The notes under the pieces were generated by a model that saw only the letters and a list, made by a program, of their open reading frames with translations, made no database searches and was not told the origin of the DNA. This document shows positions 18,795-28,305 of a DNA stretch of 64,000 bases, piece by piece (within the stretch, counting starts at the first letter, position 1; each line of letters starts with the position of its first letter). The translations under genes were made by a program, and so were the position numbers. Location: the NCBI GenBank assembly GCA_900473045.1, contig UCKS01000019.1, positions 62,001 through 126,000 of the forward strand. The letters are read 5' to 3'. The DNA is from Hyphomicrobiales bacterium. GTDB taxonomy: Bacteria > Pseudomonadota > Alphaproteobacteria > Rhizobiales > Rhizobiaceae.

Positions 18795-19616
18795 ATGAGC
18801 AATGATTATGGCCGTCTCGATGGCAAGATCGCGATCGTCACGGGTGGTACGCAAGGACTGGGGGCGGCGATTGCGACGCTGTTTGCCGAACGGGGTGCCG
18901 CCGGTATCGTCATCTGCGGCCGCAATGCCACCAAGGGCGAGGCCAAGGCGGCCGAGATCAGCAAGGCGACAGGAACCCGGGTGGTCTATGTGCAGGCCGA
19001 TCTGGAAAAAGTCGAGGATGCGCGCAAGGTGGTTTCGTCCTGCGACACGCAGTTCGGCCGGGTCGATGCACTGGTCAACGCCGCGGCGATTACCGATCGC
19101 GGCACGATCCTCGATACCAGCCCGGAACTGTTCGACCGGATGTTTGCCGTCAATGTGCGTGCGCCGTTCTTCCTGATGCAGGAAGCGATCAACGTCATGC
19201 GACGGGAGAAGATCGAGGGAACCATCGTCAATATCGGTTCGATGTCGGCCATGGCCGGCCAGCCGTTCATCTCCGCCTATTGCTCCTCCAAGGGCGCACT
19301 GGAAACCTTGACCAAGAACACGGCTTACGCTGTGCTGCGCAACCGGATCCGGGTCAACGGTTTGAACATCGGCTGGATGGCATCGGAAGGTGAGGACCGT
19401 ATTCAACGTGAGTTTCACGGTGCAGCCAGCGACTGGCTGGAAAAGGCGGCGGCAAGCCAGCCGTTCGGGCGCCTTGTTGATCCTGCGGAAGTGGCACGCG
19501 CCTGCGCCTATCTATCGTCGGCGGAATCCGGCCTGATGACCGGATCGATGATCTGTTTGGATCAGTCGATCTGGGGCGCCTATGACGGTTCGCCGCATCC
19601 GGTCGCTGCGATCTGA
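18795..19616 (+). CDS. Short-chain dehydrogenase/reductase (SDR)
   Basis: 273 residues, classical SDR. The NAD(P)-binding TGGTQGLGAAIA lies near residues 16-27, then NAAAI (the NNAG equivalent), catalytic Ser in NIGSMSAM, and YCSSKGA with the catalytic Tyr and Lys. The C-terminus carries the usual GSMICLDQS segment. It oxidises or reduces an unknown alcohol or ketone. GGAGG precedes the ATG at 18795 by seven bases. It lies 87 bases behind the phytanoyl-CoA dioxygenase-like gene and, with it and the LacI regulator, forms a small accessory catabolic module. A G+C-rich hairpin at 19627-19653 follows the stop. Confidence 0.93.
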   Translation: MSNDYGRLDGKIAIVTGGTQGLGAAIATLFAERGAAGIVICGRNATKGEAKAAEISKATGTRVVYVQADLEKVEDARKVVSSCDTQFGRVDALVNAAAITDRGTILDTSPELFDRMFAVNVRAPFFLMQEAINVMRREKIEGTIVNIGSMSAMAGQPFISAYCSSKGALETLTKNTAYAVLRNRIRVNGLNIGWMASEGEDRIQREFHGAASDWLEKAAASQPFGRLVDPAEVARACAYLSSAESGLMTGSMICLDQSIWGAYDGSPHPVAAI

Positions 19617-19626
19617 TGATAACCGG

Positions 19627-19653
19627 CGGGCCGCCTTGCAAACGGCGGCCTGC
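19627..19653 (+). terminator. Possible terminator hairpin after the SDR gene
   Basis: A 9-bp GC-rich stem (one G-U) closes an eight-base loop ten bases after the SDR stop. There is no T run behind it, so it may only be an RNA-stabilising hairpin. Confidence 0.4.
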
Positions 19654-19672
19654 TGTGGCCATATCGTTTCGT

Positions 19673-20607
<935 letters not shown>

Positions 20608-21699
20608 TCAGTTGGTCTGCTGCAGTTCCTGATATCCGGGGCCGGCTGGATGCCGCAGATCAATCGAGGTTTCCTGCGACGGCAGGAAGCTCGGGCCGAC
20701 GACGCGAACCTTGTTATCCTGTGGATTGTAGGCCCGGTCGGCAACGGTGCTTTTCACCTCAGCGGGATCAGCCTTCTTGCGGGTGCGAACCTCGATGACG
20801 CCCTTGCCGTCGTCCGGGGTGCTCTGCTGCGTCGCCGTGCGTCCGGCGGGCGTGCAGCCGCATTGGCCGGGCTGGCTGAGATCGCGGGTCTTGTAGGCGA
20901 AAGCCGAGGGTAGATCGGCATAGGGTTCGCCGGTGGCAGCCGAGACCATCTGGTTTGTCTCTTCGGTCGCCAGGTCATGATAGTAAAGTGCCGTCTGCGT
21001 TCCCGGGCAACGCCGCTGGCATGTTTCGGCATCGCGCTGGAAGTCGGCTGGCGATGAGTTCGAGGAGATCGGGAAGAACGCACCGTCGCAGGTGCGTACG
21101 CACATTGTGCGCAGGTTACCGGGATAGTCGGCGCCCGGGCCGAAGCCGTCATCCGGCGTGGTAAAATCTGTGTTGCTGCCGCGCATGTCCGGATAGTCTT
21201 CGCTGATCGGCGGCAGGTCGCTCAGGATATTGCGATGGGTTTCCGGTTCCTCGACGGAGGCACTGAGAACTTCATCCTGCTCTTCGCCGCAACGATTGGC
21301 GGCCAGCGCCGCGTGGATGCGCCGTCGGGTGATGTCGCTGTCGCCGCCTTCCAGAAGGCTCAGCCGACGGGCCTTCAGTGTTTCCAGGTCCATTTGCATC
21401 TGCGAGATTTCAGCGTCCAGGCTGTTGCAGGCTTCCTCGTTCGGACCGCCGACAATGATGACGCTGCCTGAACTGCATCCCATCCGCCTCAGATCGCTGC
21501 GCGCCTGCCGCAGGTCCAGGTTCTGGCGGGAGATCGCGCCGGTATAGTCGCGCAGGTTGGCATTGGAGGCGACGATCTTGGGCAGGCCGGCAAGGCGGGC
21601 ATTCAGCCGTTCGCACACCGCCGAAGCGTCGGCAGTGGTCGTCATGACCAGAAGAAGCGGGGCTATCAGCGCCGCAAAGGGTATCGAACGGAAGGTCAC
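20608..21699 (-). CDS. Secreted DUF2865 family protein
   Basis: About 363 residues from a GTG at 21699. That start gives a clean signal peptide (FRSIPFAALIAPLLLVMTTT, cleavage after ADASA); an ATG at 21750 would prepend 17 basic residues. The middle of the protein has the DUF2865 core: RTMCVRTCDGAFFPIS near residue 216, then a CQRRCPG element, giving paired cysteines likely to form disulfides. A helical N-terminal half (residues 30-140) is followed by a low-complexity C-terminus. It is found mostly in Rhizobiales; function unknown, probably periplasmic. It converges on bluB with stop codons adjacent. Confidence 0.85.
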   Translation of the reverse strand: MTFRSIPFAALIAPLLLVMTTTADASAVCERLNARLAGLPKIVASNANLRDYTGAISRQNLDLRQARSDLRRMGCSSGSVIIVGGPNEEACNSLDAEISQMQMDLETLKARRLSLLEGGDSDITRRRIHAALAANRCGEEQDEVLSASVEEPETHRNILSDLPPISEDYPDMRGSNTDFTTPDDGFGPGADYPGNLRTMCVRTCDGAFFPISSNSSPADFQRDAETCQRRCPGTQTALYYHDLATEETNQMVSAATGEPYADLPSAFAYKTRDLSQPGQCGCTPAGRTATQQSTPDDGKGVIEVRTRKKADPAEVKSTVADRAYNPQDNKVRVVGPSFLPSQETSIDLRHPAGPGYQELQQTN

Positions 21700-21854
21700 G
21701 TGTTTCTCTCGCCTGAGCGTACCGGCACCGTGCCGGGTGCGAAGGAGCATCCTGCGCACTCTGACTGTGCCCCTATCATAGCGTCATTCGACGGTGCTGC
21801 AACGCAGTCCGCATAGCAGCGTTAACGCAGGCGGGAGATAAATGCGGGGCGAGG

Positions 21855-21883
21855 CAGGAGAGCCACAATCGGTGGCTCTCCTG
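21855..21883 (-). terminator. Hairpin after luxI
   Basis: A 12-bp perfect stem (21855-21866 with 21872-21883) with a five-base loop lies 14 bases past the luxI stop. No T run follows on the minus strand, so it may be a weak terminator or an RNA-protecting 3' hairpin. Confidence 0.55.
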
Positions 21884-21896
21884 GGGGTACTACGAT

Positions 21897-22541
21897 TTAT
21901 GCCGCCCGGGCTGTTTCCAGAGACATCGGCCGTTCCAGCACCGGCCCGCCGATTTCAGCGACCGCCTTCATCCTGTCCAAAAGGTCTGTCGTGACTTCCC
22001 AAGCAACGGCAACGGCATAGACGGAGCCTATCCGCTGTGGTTCGCCTATGCGTTCACCAGGGCATCCCATGCGCCGGAACATCCGTTCGAGGAAGACATC
22101 GGTGACGGTGACGATATGGCTGAGGCCGGAGGACAGCCCAAGCTCGCCAACGCCGCACATCAGTTCCGCTGCGGCAATGGTCACCTGGTTGGAGCCGCGA
22201 TCCTGCGAAATCGTCGGATCGATGCAGAAACGGCTGGATTCCCAGACCGAAGCGCTGCGCACCTGCGGATTGTCACCAAGCAGGATCGGGAATGTATCAT
22301 CCAGCATGTTCGGCCCGAGCGTCGGCAACAGCCGCAGGGAGCCGCGCAGACGGCCCGTCTGGTCCGAATAGGACAGCACGTAGAGCGGATTGGCATCATC
22401 GTAATGATCGATTTCCCAGTCGTCGCGAACCGATACGTCCCATTTCAGCAAGTCATGGAAGACACGTTTGCGCAGCCGGAACATGGCGTCGATGTCACGT
22501 GGATGCTGCTTGCCGGTGTTGCGGTTGAAAATCCTGATCAT
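21897..22541 (-). CDS. Acyl-homoserine-lactone synthase (LuxI family, SinI-like)
   Basis: Makes an N-acyl-homoserine lactone signal from S-adenosylmethionine and acyl-ACP. The 214-residue protein has the LuxI core: RLRKRVFHDLLKWDV (conserved Arg, Phe and Trp), DDWEIDHYDD (acidic pair), GSLRLLPT (Arg near 68), and VWESSRFCID (Glu and Arg near 100-103). Length and the neighbouring malic enzyme match what I remember of sinI in Sinorhizobium; the acyl chain cannot be read from sequence. The ATG at 22541 has AGGAGC seven bases upstream, but that site is paired in a hairpin (22546-22572). A lux box lies about 60-80 bases before the start. Confidence 0.95.
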   Translation of the reverse strand: MIRIFNRNTGKQHPRDIDAMFRLRKRVFHDLLKWDVSVRDDWEIDHYDDANPLYVLSYSDQTGRLRGSLRLLPTLGPNMLDDTFPILLGDNPQVRSASVWESSRFCIDPTISQDRGSNQVTIAAAELMCGVGELGLSSGLSHIVTVTDVFLERMFRRMGCPGERIGEPQRIGSVYAVAVAWEVTTDLLDRMKAVAEIGGPVLERPMSLETARAA

Positions 22542-22545
22542 TGTC

Positions 22546-22572
22546 TGCTCCTGTGATTGAATGCGAGGAGCA
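22546..22572 (-). promoter_or_regulatory. Hairpin that buries the luxI Shine-Dalgarno
   Basis: In the luxI leader, TGCTCCT (22572-22566 on the minus strand) pairs perfectly with AGGAGCA (22552-22546), with a 13-base loop. AGGAGC is the only good ribosome site of luxI. Translation should therefore require opening of this stem, by an RNA, a protein or an RNase cut. Confidence 0.65.
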
Positions 22573-22600
22573 AATGCTGTCAGGGATCGTTATCCGGCAT

Positions 22601-22620
22601 AACTGTCGGTAGTGACAGGT
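22601..22620 (-). promoter_or_regulatory. lux box upstream of luxI
   Basis: On the minus strand the 20-mer ACCTGTCACTACCGACAGTT has CTGT and ACAG separated by exactly eight bases, the spacing of the classical lux box. It is a dyad with imperfect outer bases and sits about 70 bp before the luxI start, suiting activation by the LuxR protein encoded next to it. Confidence 0.75.
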
Positions 22621-22641
22621 TCCTAATGCACGCGGGCATGG

Positions 22642-22683
22642 TTCTCCTGACGGGAGGTCCGCGAGGACCTCCCGTCAGGAGAA
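22642..22683. repeat. Perfect 19-bp palindrome with GCGA loop between luxR and luxI
   Basis: Positions 22642-22660 are the exact reverse complement of 22665-22683, with GCGA between. On the plus strand the loop is a GNRA tetraloop. The minus-strand transcript reads T5 just before the stem and none after it, so it is not a standard terminator for luxR although it sits 45 bases past its stop. Confidence 0.9.
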
Positions 22684-22727
22684 AAAGGAGGGAGGCGCGT
22701 GTTGGTTTGGGGCTTTGCGGGGGGCAG

Positions 22728-23465
22728 TCAGAAGGTCGGGATGAGATCGCGCCGGACGGCCTGGGCGACGGCCTGCGTGTTGGAGACGACATTCAGCTTG
22801 CGGCGGGCGTTGGTCATGAAGAAGCGGACGGTGCGCTCGGAGATGCCGAGGATCGTGCCGATTTCCCAATAACTCTTGCCGGCAGCGGTCCAGCCGAGCA
22901 CTTCTGTTTCACGATGGGTCAACATCTTGGCACCATGTTGAGAAAGCTCAATCCGGCTGTCGTTTTCCAGAACGGAAGCGTGGAAAAGATAGGCCAGCAG
23001 TTGAAAGTCGCGCAGATGGTTGCGCCGGTAGGCCGGCCACTCTTCTGCCGGGATATCGGCGTGGATCGCCAAAAAGGCCAGGCGGCGTGTGGGTGTCGGA
23101 AGTGGCAACGTTATGCCATCGACGCCAAGTCCCAATCGCACCGCGGCGGAAAAGAGCGGTTCACTGTCCGGGTGAAGTTCGCGGGCGGTCGCCCAGTCCA
23201 CCGGCCTGATGCCGCCCATGGTAAGCTGGAGGATAGGATCGATCCGCAGAAATCCCTCATCGAGATAGGTTCTGGCCGCGCTGGCGCTGAAGGTATGATG
23301 CAGCCGGTGAATCGCGAAGCCTTTCGCCAGAACATCGACATCTGCGTAAAGTAGATTTGCAATACAGAAAGTGCTGCGCATCAGGGCGAAAAACCGTTTT
23401 GCGTCAACGAGTTTCTCGTTTTCCATAATGTCCAGCAGGTCAAAGAATGCCTGTTGGTCAGTCAT
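22728..23465 (-). CDS. LuxR family autoinducer-binding regulator (SinR-like)
   Basis: 245 residues. The N-terminal two thirds form an autoinducer-binding domain: LLYADVDVLAKGFAIHRLHH, then a Trp-Asp pair (PVDWATARE) and the later RDFQLLAYLFHAS. The C-terminal LuxR helix-turn-helix is LTHRETEVLGWTAAGKSYWE followed by IGTILGISERTVRFFMTNAR, residues about 180-225, with the invariant Glu in HRETEVL. It is immediately upstream of luxI on the same strand, so it is most likely the cognate activator acting at the lux box at 22601-22620. The start at 23465 lacks a strong ribosome site; the next Met (14) is possible. The promoter gap to dme is unusually AT-rich. Confidence 0.92.
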   Translation of the reverse strand: MTDQQAFFDLLDIMENEKLVDAKRFFALMRSTFCIANLLYADVDVLAKGFAIHRLHHTFSASAARTYLDEGFLRIDPILQLTMGGIRPVDWATARELHPDSEPLFSAAVRLGLGVDGITLPLPTPTRRLAFLAIHADIPAEEWPAYRRNHLRDFQLLAYLFHASVLENDSRIELSQHGAKMLTHRETEVLGWTAAGKSYWEIGTILGISERTVRFFMTNARRKLNVVSNTQAVAQAVRRDLIPTF

Positions 23466-23475
23466 GTTGCAAATA

Positions 23476-23577
23476 CCCTGTTATTTAAGGGAATTTACCA
23501 TGATAATGGTTTTTAAGGTTTGTCTAGTGCAATCTTTAGTTAATAAATATTTCTTAAATTATACAATTTTAAATTGT
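23476..23577. promoter_or_regulatory. AT-rich luxR promoter gap with short dyads
   Basis: Between dme and luxR the DNA turns strongly AT-rich. Three short inverted repeats are visible: CCCT-N8-AGGG at 23476-23491, ACCAT-N4-ATGGT at 23497-23510, and ACAATTT-T-AAATTGT at 23563-23577. They are candidate operator sites for luxR control; no regulator can be named. Confidence 0.4.
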
Positions 23578-23599
23578 GTTTTTGAGCGGTTTTGTATTT

Positions 23600-23630
23600 C
23601 GATCGAGCCGGCGTTTGACCGGCTCAATCG
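23600..23630 (-). terminator. Hairpin after dme
   Basis: A 12-bp stem with one mismatch (23600-23611 with 23619-23630) and a seven-base loop begins nine bases past the malic enzyme stop. No T run follows on the minus strand. Confidence 0.5.
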
Positions 23631-23638
23631 TTGTTTGA

Positions 23639-25951
23639 CTATGCCGGGTACGAGGCTTCCACAACCGCAAGTGCCGCCATATTGACGACGCCGCGCGAGG
23701 TCACGGATGGCGACAGGATATGCGCCGGCAGGGCCGTACCGAGCAGGATCGGACCGACATGCAGGCTATCGGTCATCGTCTTGACGACACCGAGCGTGAT
23801 GTTGGCGGCATCCAGATTGGGGAAGACCAGCAGATTGGCTTCGCCAGTCAGCGTGCTGTCGGGCATGACGCGACGGCGCAGGGTTTCCGAAATGGCGGAA
23901 TCGCCGTGCATTTCGCCGTCGGCTTCCAGATCGGGGGCTAGTTCGCGGACGATCTGTATGGCCTTGCGCATCTTGAAGGCGCTTTCCGAATCCCGCGAGC
24001 CGAAATTCGAATGCGACACCAGTGCGGCGCGCGGAGTGATGCCAAAGCGGCGGATTTCCTGGGCGGCCATCACTGTCTTCTGGGCGATTTCCTCGGCCGT
24101 CGGATCAAAGGTCACATAGGTGTCGGTGAGGAAGGTGGCGCCGCGCTGCGAGATCAGCAGACTGAGCGCCGAGAAGTCCAACACGCCTTCGCGCTTGCCG
24201 ATGATCTGGGACACGGCACGAAGATGGGCGCTGTAACGCCCTTCAACACCGCAGATCAACGCATCAGCCTCCCCGCGGCGCAGCGCAAGCGCGCCGATGA
24301 CGGTCTGGTTTGTCCGGACGATGGTGCGGGCTGCTTCCGGAATGACACCCAAGCGGCCGACCAGCGCAAAATAATCATCGACATAGTCGCGGAAGCGCGG
24401 ATCGCCTTCCGGATTGACCACTTCAAAGTCGACGTCCGGGCGAATGCGCAGACCGTAGCGTTTCAGGCGGGCCTCGATGATCTGCGGACGGCCGATCAGG
24501 ATCGGGCGGGCCGTGCCGTCTTCGAGCAGCACCTGGGCAGCGCGCAGGACGCGCTCGTCCTCGCCTTCGGAAAAGATCACCCGGTTCTTCTGGGCATTCT
24601 TGGCGGCGGCGAAGATCGGCTTCATGATGAAACCGGAGCGGAAGACGAAGCGGTTGAGCTGATCGAGATAGGCGCCGAAATCGGTAATCGGCCGGTTGGC
24701 GACGCCGCTGTCGGCAGCTGCCTTGGCAACGGCCGGCGCGATGCGCAGGATCAGGCGCTGATCGAACGGCGAGGGGATCAGGTAATCGGGGCCGAACACC
24801 GGCGTTTCGCCGGAATAGGCGCGGGCGGCAACGTCAGAGGGTTCTTCGCGGGCAAGCGCTGCGATGGCGCGCACGGCCGCCATCTTCATTTCCTCATTGA
24901 TCGTGCGGGCACCGCAATCGAGTGCGCCGCGGAAGATATAGGGGAAACACAGGACATTGTTGACCTGGTTGGGAAAGTCCGACCGGCCGGTGCAGATCAT
25001 CGCATCGGGGCGGGCCGCGCGCGCCACTTCCGGCATGATCTCGGGATTGGGGTTGGCCAGCGCCATGATCAGCGGCTTTTCCGCCATCTGCACCAACAGT
25101 TCCGGCTTCAGGACGCCTGCGGCGGAAAGGCCGAGGAAGACGTCGGCACCGGCAATGCTGTCGGCAAGTACACGGTTTTCGCTCGCCTGGGCATAGATCG
25201 ACTTCCACTCGTCCATCAGCACTTCGCGGCCGACATAGACGAGGCCCTCAAGATCGTGGACCCAGATGTTTTCGCGTTGGGCGCCGAGCGTCACCAGGAG
25301 ATTGAGGCAGGCAAGCGCCGCAGCACCGGCACCGGAGGTGACGATCTTGGCCTTGGCGATGTCCTTGCCGGCCAGTTCTAGGCCGTTGAGGATGGCGGCA
25401 GCAACGATGATCGCGGTTCCATGCTGGTCGTCATGGAAGACCGGGATATCCATCTTCTCGCGCAAACGGCGTTCGACCTCGAAACATTCCGGTGCCTTGA
25501 TGTCTTCCAGATTAATGCCGCCGAAGGTCGGCTCCAGAGCCGAGATGACATTGACCATCTGGTCGATTTCGGGCGCGTCGATCTCGATATCGAAAACGTC
25601 GATGCCTGCGAATTTCTTGAACAGGACGGCCTTGCCTTCCATCACCGGCTTGGAAGCCAGCGGACCGATATTGCCAAGTCCGAGAACCGCCGTACCGTTC
25701 GAAACGACCGCGACCAGGTTGGCGCGTGCGGTATAGTCGGCAGCGGTCGATGGATCGTCGCGGATGGCAAGGCAGGGGGCGGCAACACCCGGAGAATAGG
25801 CGAGCGCCAGGTCGCGCTGGTTGCCGAGCGGCTTGGTCGGCTGGATCTCGAGCTTTCCGGGGCGTGGATAGCGGTGGAAGAACAGCGCCTGTTCATCGAG
25901 GTCGCCGCTTGCAGGAACCGCTGGGGTCTTGGCCTTGTCGCCGGTGCTCAT
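23639..25951 (-). CDS. dme: Malic enzyme with phosphotransacetylase-like C-terminus
   Basis: Oxidatively decarboxylates malate to pyruvate. The 770-residue protein is a chimera. Residues 1-430 are malic enzyme ([15 protein letters not shown], the catalytic [18 protein letters not shown] segment, [13 protein letters not shown], and the dinucleotide site [13 protein letters not shown]). Residues about 450-765 resemble phosphate acetyltransferase without proven activity ([28 protein letters not shown]). Rhizobia carry two such enzymes, NAD-dependent Dme and NADP-dependent Tme. I chose Dme from the 770 length and from my memory that S. meliloti dme adjoins sinR/sinI, so the cofactor is inferred. 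In symbiosis Dme is needed for nitrogen-fixing bacteroids. It is upstream of luxR on the same strand. Confidence 0.9.
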   Translation of the reverse strand: MSTGDKAKTPAVPASGDLDEQALFFHRYPRPGKLEIQPTKPLGNQRDLALAYSPGVAAPCLAIRDDPSTAADYTARANLVAVVSNGTAVLGLGNIGPLASKPVMEGKAVLFKKFAGIDVFDIEIDAPEIDQMVNVISALEPTFGGINLEDIKAPECFEVERRLREKMDIPVFHDDQHGTAIIVAAAILNGLELAGKDIAKAKIVTSGAGAAALACLNLLVTLGAQRENIWVHDLEGLVYVGREVLMDEWKSIYAQASENRVLADSIAGADVFLGLSAAGVLKPELLVQMAEKPLIMALANPNPEIMPEVARAARPDAMICTGRSDFPNQVNNVLCFPYIFRGALDCGARTINEEMKMAAVRAIAALAREEPSDVAARAYSGETPVFGPDYLIPSPFDQRLILRIAPAVAKAAADSGVANRPITDFGAYLDQLNRFVFRSGFIMKPIFAAAKNAQKNRVIFSEGEDERVLRAAQVLLEDGTARPILIGRPQIIEARLKRYGLRIRPDVDFEVVNPEGDPRFRDYVDDYFALVGRLGVIPEAARTIVRTNQTVIGALALRRGEADALICGVEGRYSAHLRAVSQIIGKREGVLDFSALSLLISQRGATFLTDTYVTFDPTAEEIAQKTVMAAQEIRRFGITPRAALVSHSNFGSRDSESAFKMRKAIQIVRELAPDLEADGEMHGDSAISETLRRRVMPDSTLTGEANLLVFPNLDAANITLGVVKTMTDSLHVGPILLGTALPAHILSPSVTSRGVVNMAALAVVEASYPA

Positions 25952-26157
25952 AATTCTTATTCCCTACCTATTCGTCGCGGCTCTTTTTGCATGAAAAGGC
26001 GGCTCCGTACAGTTTCGAAACGGGCGTTTATCCCCGGTTTTGAGGAACAGGTGTTTCTCCGTCGTTACGGGTGGTTCCACAGGCTGTCATCCTCCTGAAA
26101 CAAGAGTCTGTTTTTGAAGGCTCATAAGAGAGGCACGACAGACCGTTGCGAGGCACG

Positions 26158-26991
26158 ATGACCGAGAAAGAGCAAGAACCGCGGCGTTTCAGGACCCTGT
26201 TCATTTCCGACGTTCATCTGGGATCAAAAGCCGCCAAGACCGACTATCTTCTCGATTTTCTGCGCGTCACCGAGGCGGAGACCATCATCCTGGTTGGTGA
26301 TATCATTGACGGCTGGCGGCTGAAGCGCAGCTGGTACTGGCCGCAGGCTTGCAACGACGTTGTCCAGAAACTGTTGCGCAAGGCGCGCAAGGGCAGCCGC
26401 ATCATCTACATTCCGGGCAACCACGACGAGTTCATGCGCGATTTTCCGGGCGTGCATTTCGGTGGTATCGAGGTTGCTCAACGCCACATGCACGAGGCTG
26501 CCGACGGACGCAAATATCTGGTGCTGCATGGCGATGAATTCGACGTCGTTGTCCGCAATGCCCGCCTGCTCGCCTATCTCGGCGATTGGGCTTACGACAT
26601 GGCGATCGTCATCAATATCGGGCTTGCGGCCATTCGCCGTCGTCTCGGCATGCCCTACTGGTCGTTTTCGGCCTGGGCCAAGCAGCAGGTCAAGCACGCC
26701 GTCAACTTCATCGGTGAATTCCAGCGCGTGGTTGCCGACGAGGCGCGGCGCGAAAATGCCGATGGCGTCATCTGCGGCCATATCCATCATGCTGTCATCG
26801 AAGACATCGGCGGCATCCGCTACATCAACACCGGCGATTGGGTGGAAAGCTGCACGGCGATTGCAGAGCACCATGACGGGACCATGGAACTGATCATCTG
26901 GCGGGAATTGAGCAACGTCCCTGCGGTTGGCGAAGACACAGCCGAAGTGGAAATGATGATGGCACGGGCTCTTTCGCAACAGGCGGCATAA
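26158..26991 (+). CDS. LpxH-like metallophosphoesterase (UDP-2,3-diacylglucosamine diphosphatase family)
   Basis: 277 residues, calcineurin-type phosphoesterase. Metal-binding motifs are in order: FISDVHLGS (DxH), LVGDIIDGW (GDxxD), YIPGNHDEF (GNHD), LHGDEFD, and CGHIHHAVI (GHxH). The pattern HGDEFD and the spacing match proteins annotated as UDP-2,3-diacylglucosamine diphosphatase in Rhizobiales, an early lipid A step. However, many alphaproteobacteria use LpxI instead, so the substrate is uncertain. GAGG four bases before the ATG at 26158 fixes the start; a TTG at 26146 is also in frame. It stands alone, about 90 bases before the MFS gene. Confidence 0.85.
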   Translation: MTEKEQEPRRFRTLFISDVHLGSKAAKTDYLLDFLRVTEAETIILVGDIIDGWRLKRSWYWPQACNDVVQKLLRKARKGSRIIYIPGNHDEFMRDFPGVHFGGIEVAQRHMHEAADGRKYLVLHGDEFDVVVRNARLLAYLGDWAYDMAIVINIGLAAIRRRLGMPYWSFSAWAKQQVKHAVNFIGEFQRVVADEARRENADGVICGHIHHAVIEDIGGIRYINTGDWVESCTAIAEHHDGTMELIIWRELSNVPAVGEDTAEVEMMMARALSQQAA

Positions 26992-27084
26992 AACCGCAGG
27001 TATCGGCGACTGTAGGGAAAACTAGCGGCTGGCGCTGTTCTCCGGCGTCGTGATAAATCATGGATGCAACTGTCAGGTCCTTCC

Positions 27085-28305
27085 ATGATTCCCTCCTCTC
27101 CGCCTCCCTTTCGCGAGGAAGCGCCGCGCTATTTCGTGCCGCGCATCGCCTTGCTCTTCTGCGCGCCGCTCGTCGTCAACGGATTTGCCATGCCGTATTT
27201 TCCGGTCTGGCTGAGCACCCTGTCGCTGAGTGATTTCGAAATCGGCATCATCCTTGCCTTGCCGATGTTCGTGCGCGTCATCACGGCGCCTCTGGTGGGG
27301 CTTTTGGCGGACAGGATCGGCGAACGTGCCGAAGTGCTGATCTGGTCGGCAGTGCTGTCATTGCTCACGGCACTGGCGCTGTTCGTATCGCATAGTTTCT
27401 GGTTCGTGCTGATCATCTATGCCATCCAGGGCGGCGTCTATGCGCCCTATGTGCCGATCGTCGAGGCGATCGCGCTCACCGGCGTGCGCCGTTGGGGCTA
27501 CGATTATGCAACCATGCGCGTCTGGGGCTCCGTGGCCTTCATCGGGGCAACGATGCTGGGGGGCGTTATGGTCGGATGGTATGGCGGCTCGATGGTGCTG
27601 CCTGCGATGGCCGGCGGTTTCATCCTGATGATTCTCCTGACCTTCATCGCCCCGCGCGTGGGAAAACCGCGCCGGCCATCGACGCTGACGACGCTGACGG
27701 AACCGCCGCCGAAGGCGTTGCGCAAACTGGATCTGCAGTTGCTGCTGATCGGTGTGACGCTGGTCAACGGCAGCCATGCAATGCTGTTCGCCTTTTCGGC
27801 GATCTACTGGCAGCATATCGGTTTTACCGGAACCGAGATCGGCCTTTTATGGAGCGCCGGGGTCGCCGCCGAAGTTCTCATGTTCTTCTGCGCCAAGATG
27901 ATCATCCGGCGGTTCAGCCTGTGGACGATGATCTTTTCAGGCTGCGGGCTGGCCGTTATGCGCTGGATCATCTTTCCTATGGATCTGGGCTTCGGAGGCT
28001 ATTTCGCACTGCAATGTTTTCACGCCTTCACCTATGCAATCATGCATACGGGCATGCAGAACATTCTGGTGCAGCGCGTTCCGGAAGAACAGGAATCCTC
28101 GGCGCAGGGGCTCTACTTTTTCTACACCGGCATCTTCACGGCGATTTTCACGTTTCTGTCCGGCTATTTCTACACCTGGTTCGGCGTCCAGGGCTTTTAT
28201 TCGATGTCCGTCGTTGCCTTCGTCGGTTGCTGTTCCGCCTTTGCCGCCTGGTACCTTCAGCCCCAGAGGGCCGGAAGGGGCGGAAAGACCAGCGAATCGG
28301 CGTAG
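27085..28305 (+). CDS. MFS transporter (MFS_1-like, HcaT/LacY-type)
   Basis: About 406 residues with twelve predicted transmembrane helices. The N-terminal half has FAMPYFPVWLSTLSLSDFEI and the MFS loop motif LVGLLADRIGER. A cytoplasmic loop near residue 200 is followed by the second six helices. The pattern is that of the MFS_1-like clade, which includes the phenylpropionate permease HcaT and sugar or nucleoside carriers. Its last 49 bases overlap, tail to tail, with the dipeptide epimerase gene. That proximity allows a role in uptake of peptidoglycan peptides, but this is only a suggestion. An ATG at 27064 would add seven residues. Confidence 0.88.
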   Translation: MIPSSPPPFREEAPRYFVPRIALLFCAPLVVNGFAMPYFPVWLSTLSLSDFEIGIILALPMFVRVITAPLVGLLADRIGERAEVLIWSAVLSLLTALALFVSHSFWFVLIIYAIQGGVYAPYVPIVEAIALTGVRRWGYDYATMRVWGSVAFIGATMLGGVMVGWYGGSMVLPAMAGGFILMILLTFIAPRVGKPRRPSTLTTLTEPPPKALRKLDLQLLLIGVTLVNGSHAMLFAFSAIYWQHIGFTGTEIGLLWSAGVAAEVLMFFCAKMIIRRFSLWTMIFSGCGLAVMRWIIFPMDLGFGGYFALQCFHAFTYAIMHTGMQNILVQRVPEEQESSAQGLYFFYTGIFTAIFTFLSGYFYTWFGVQGFYSMSVVAFVGCCSAFAAWYLQPQRAGRGGKTSESA

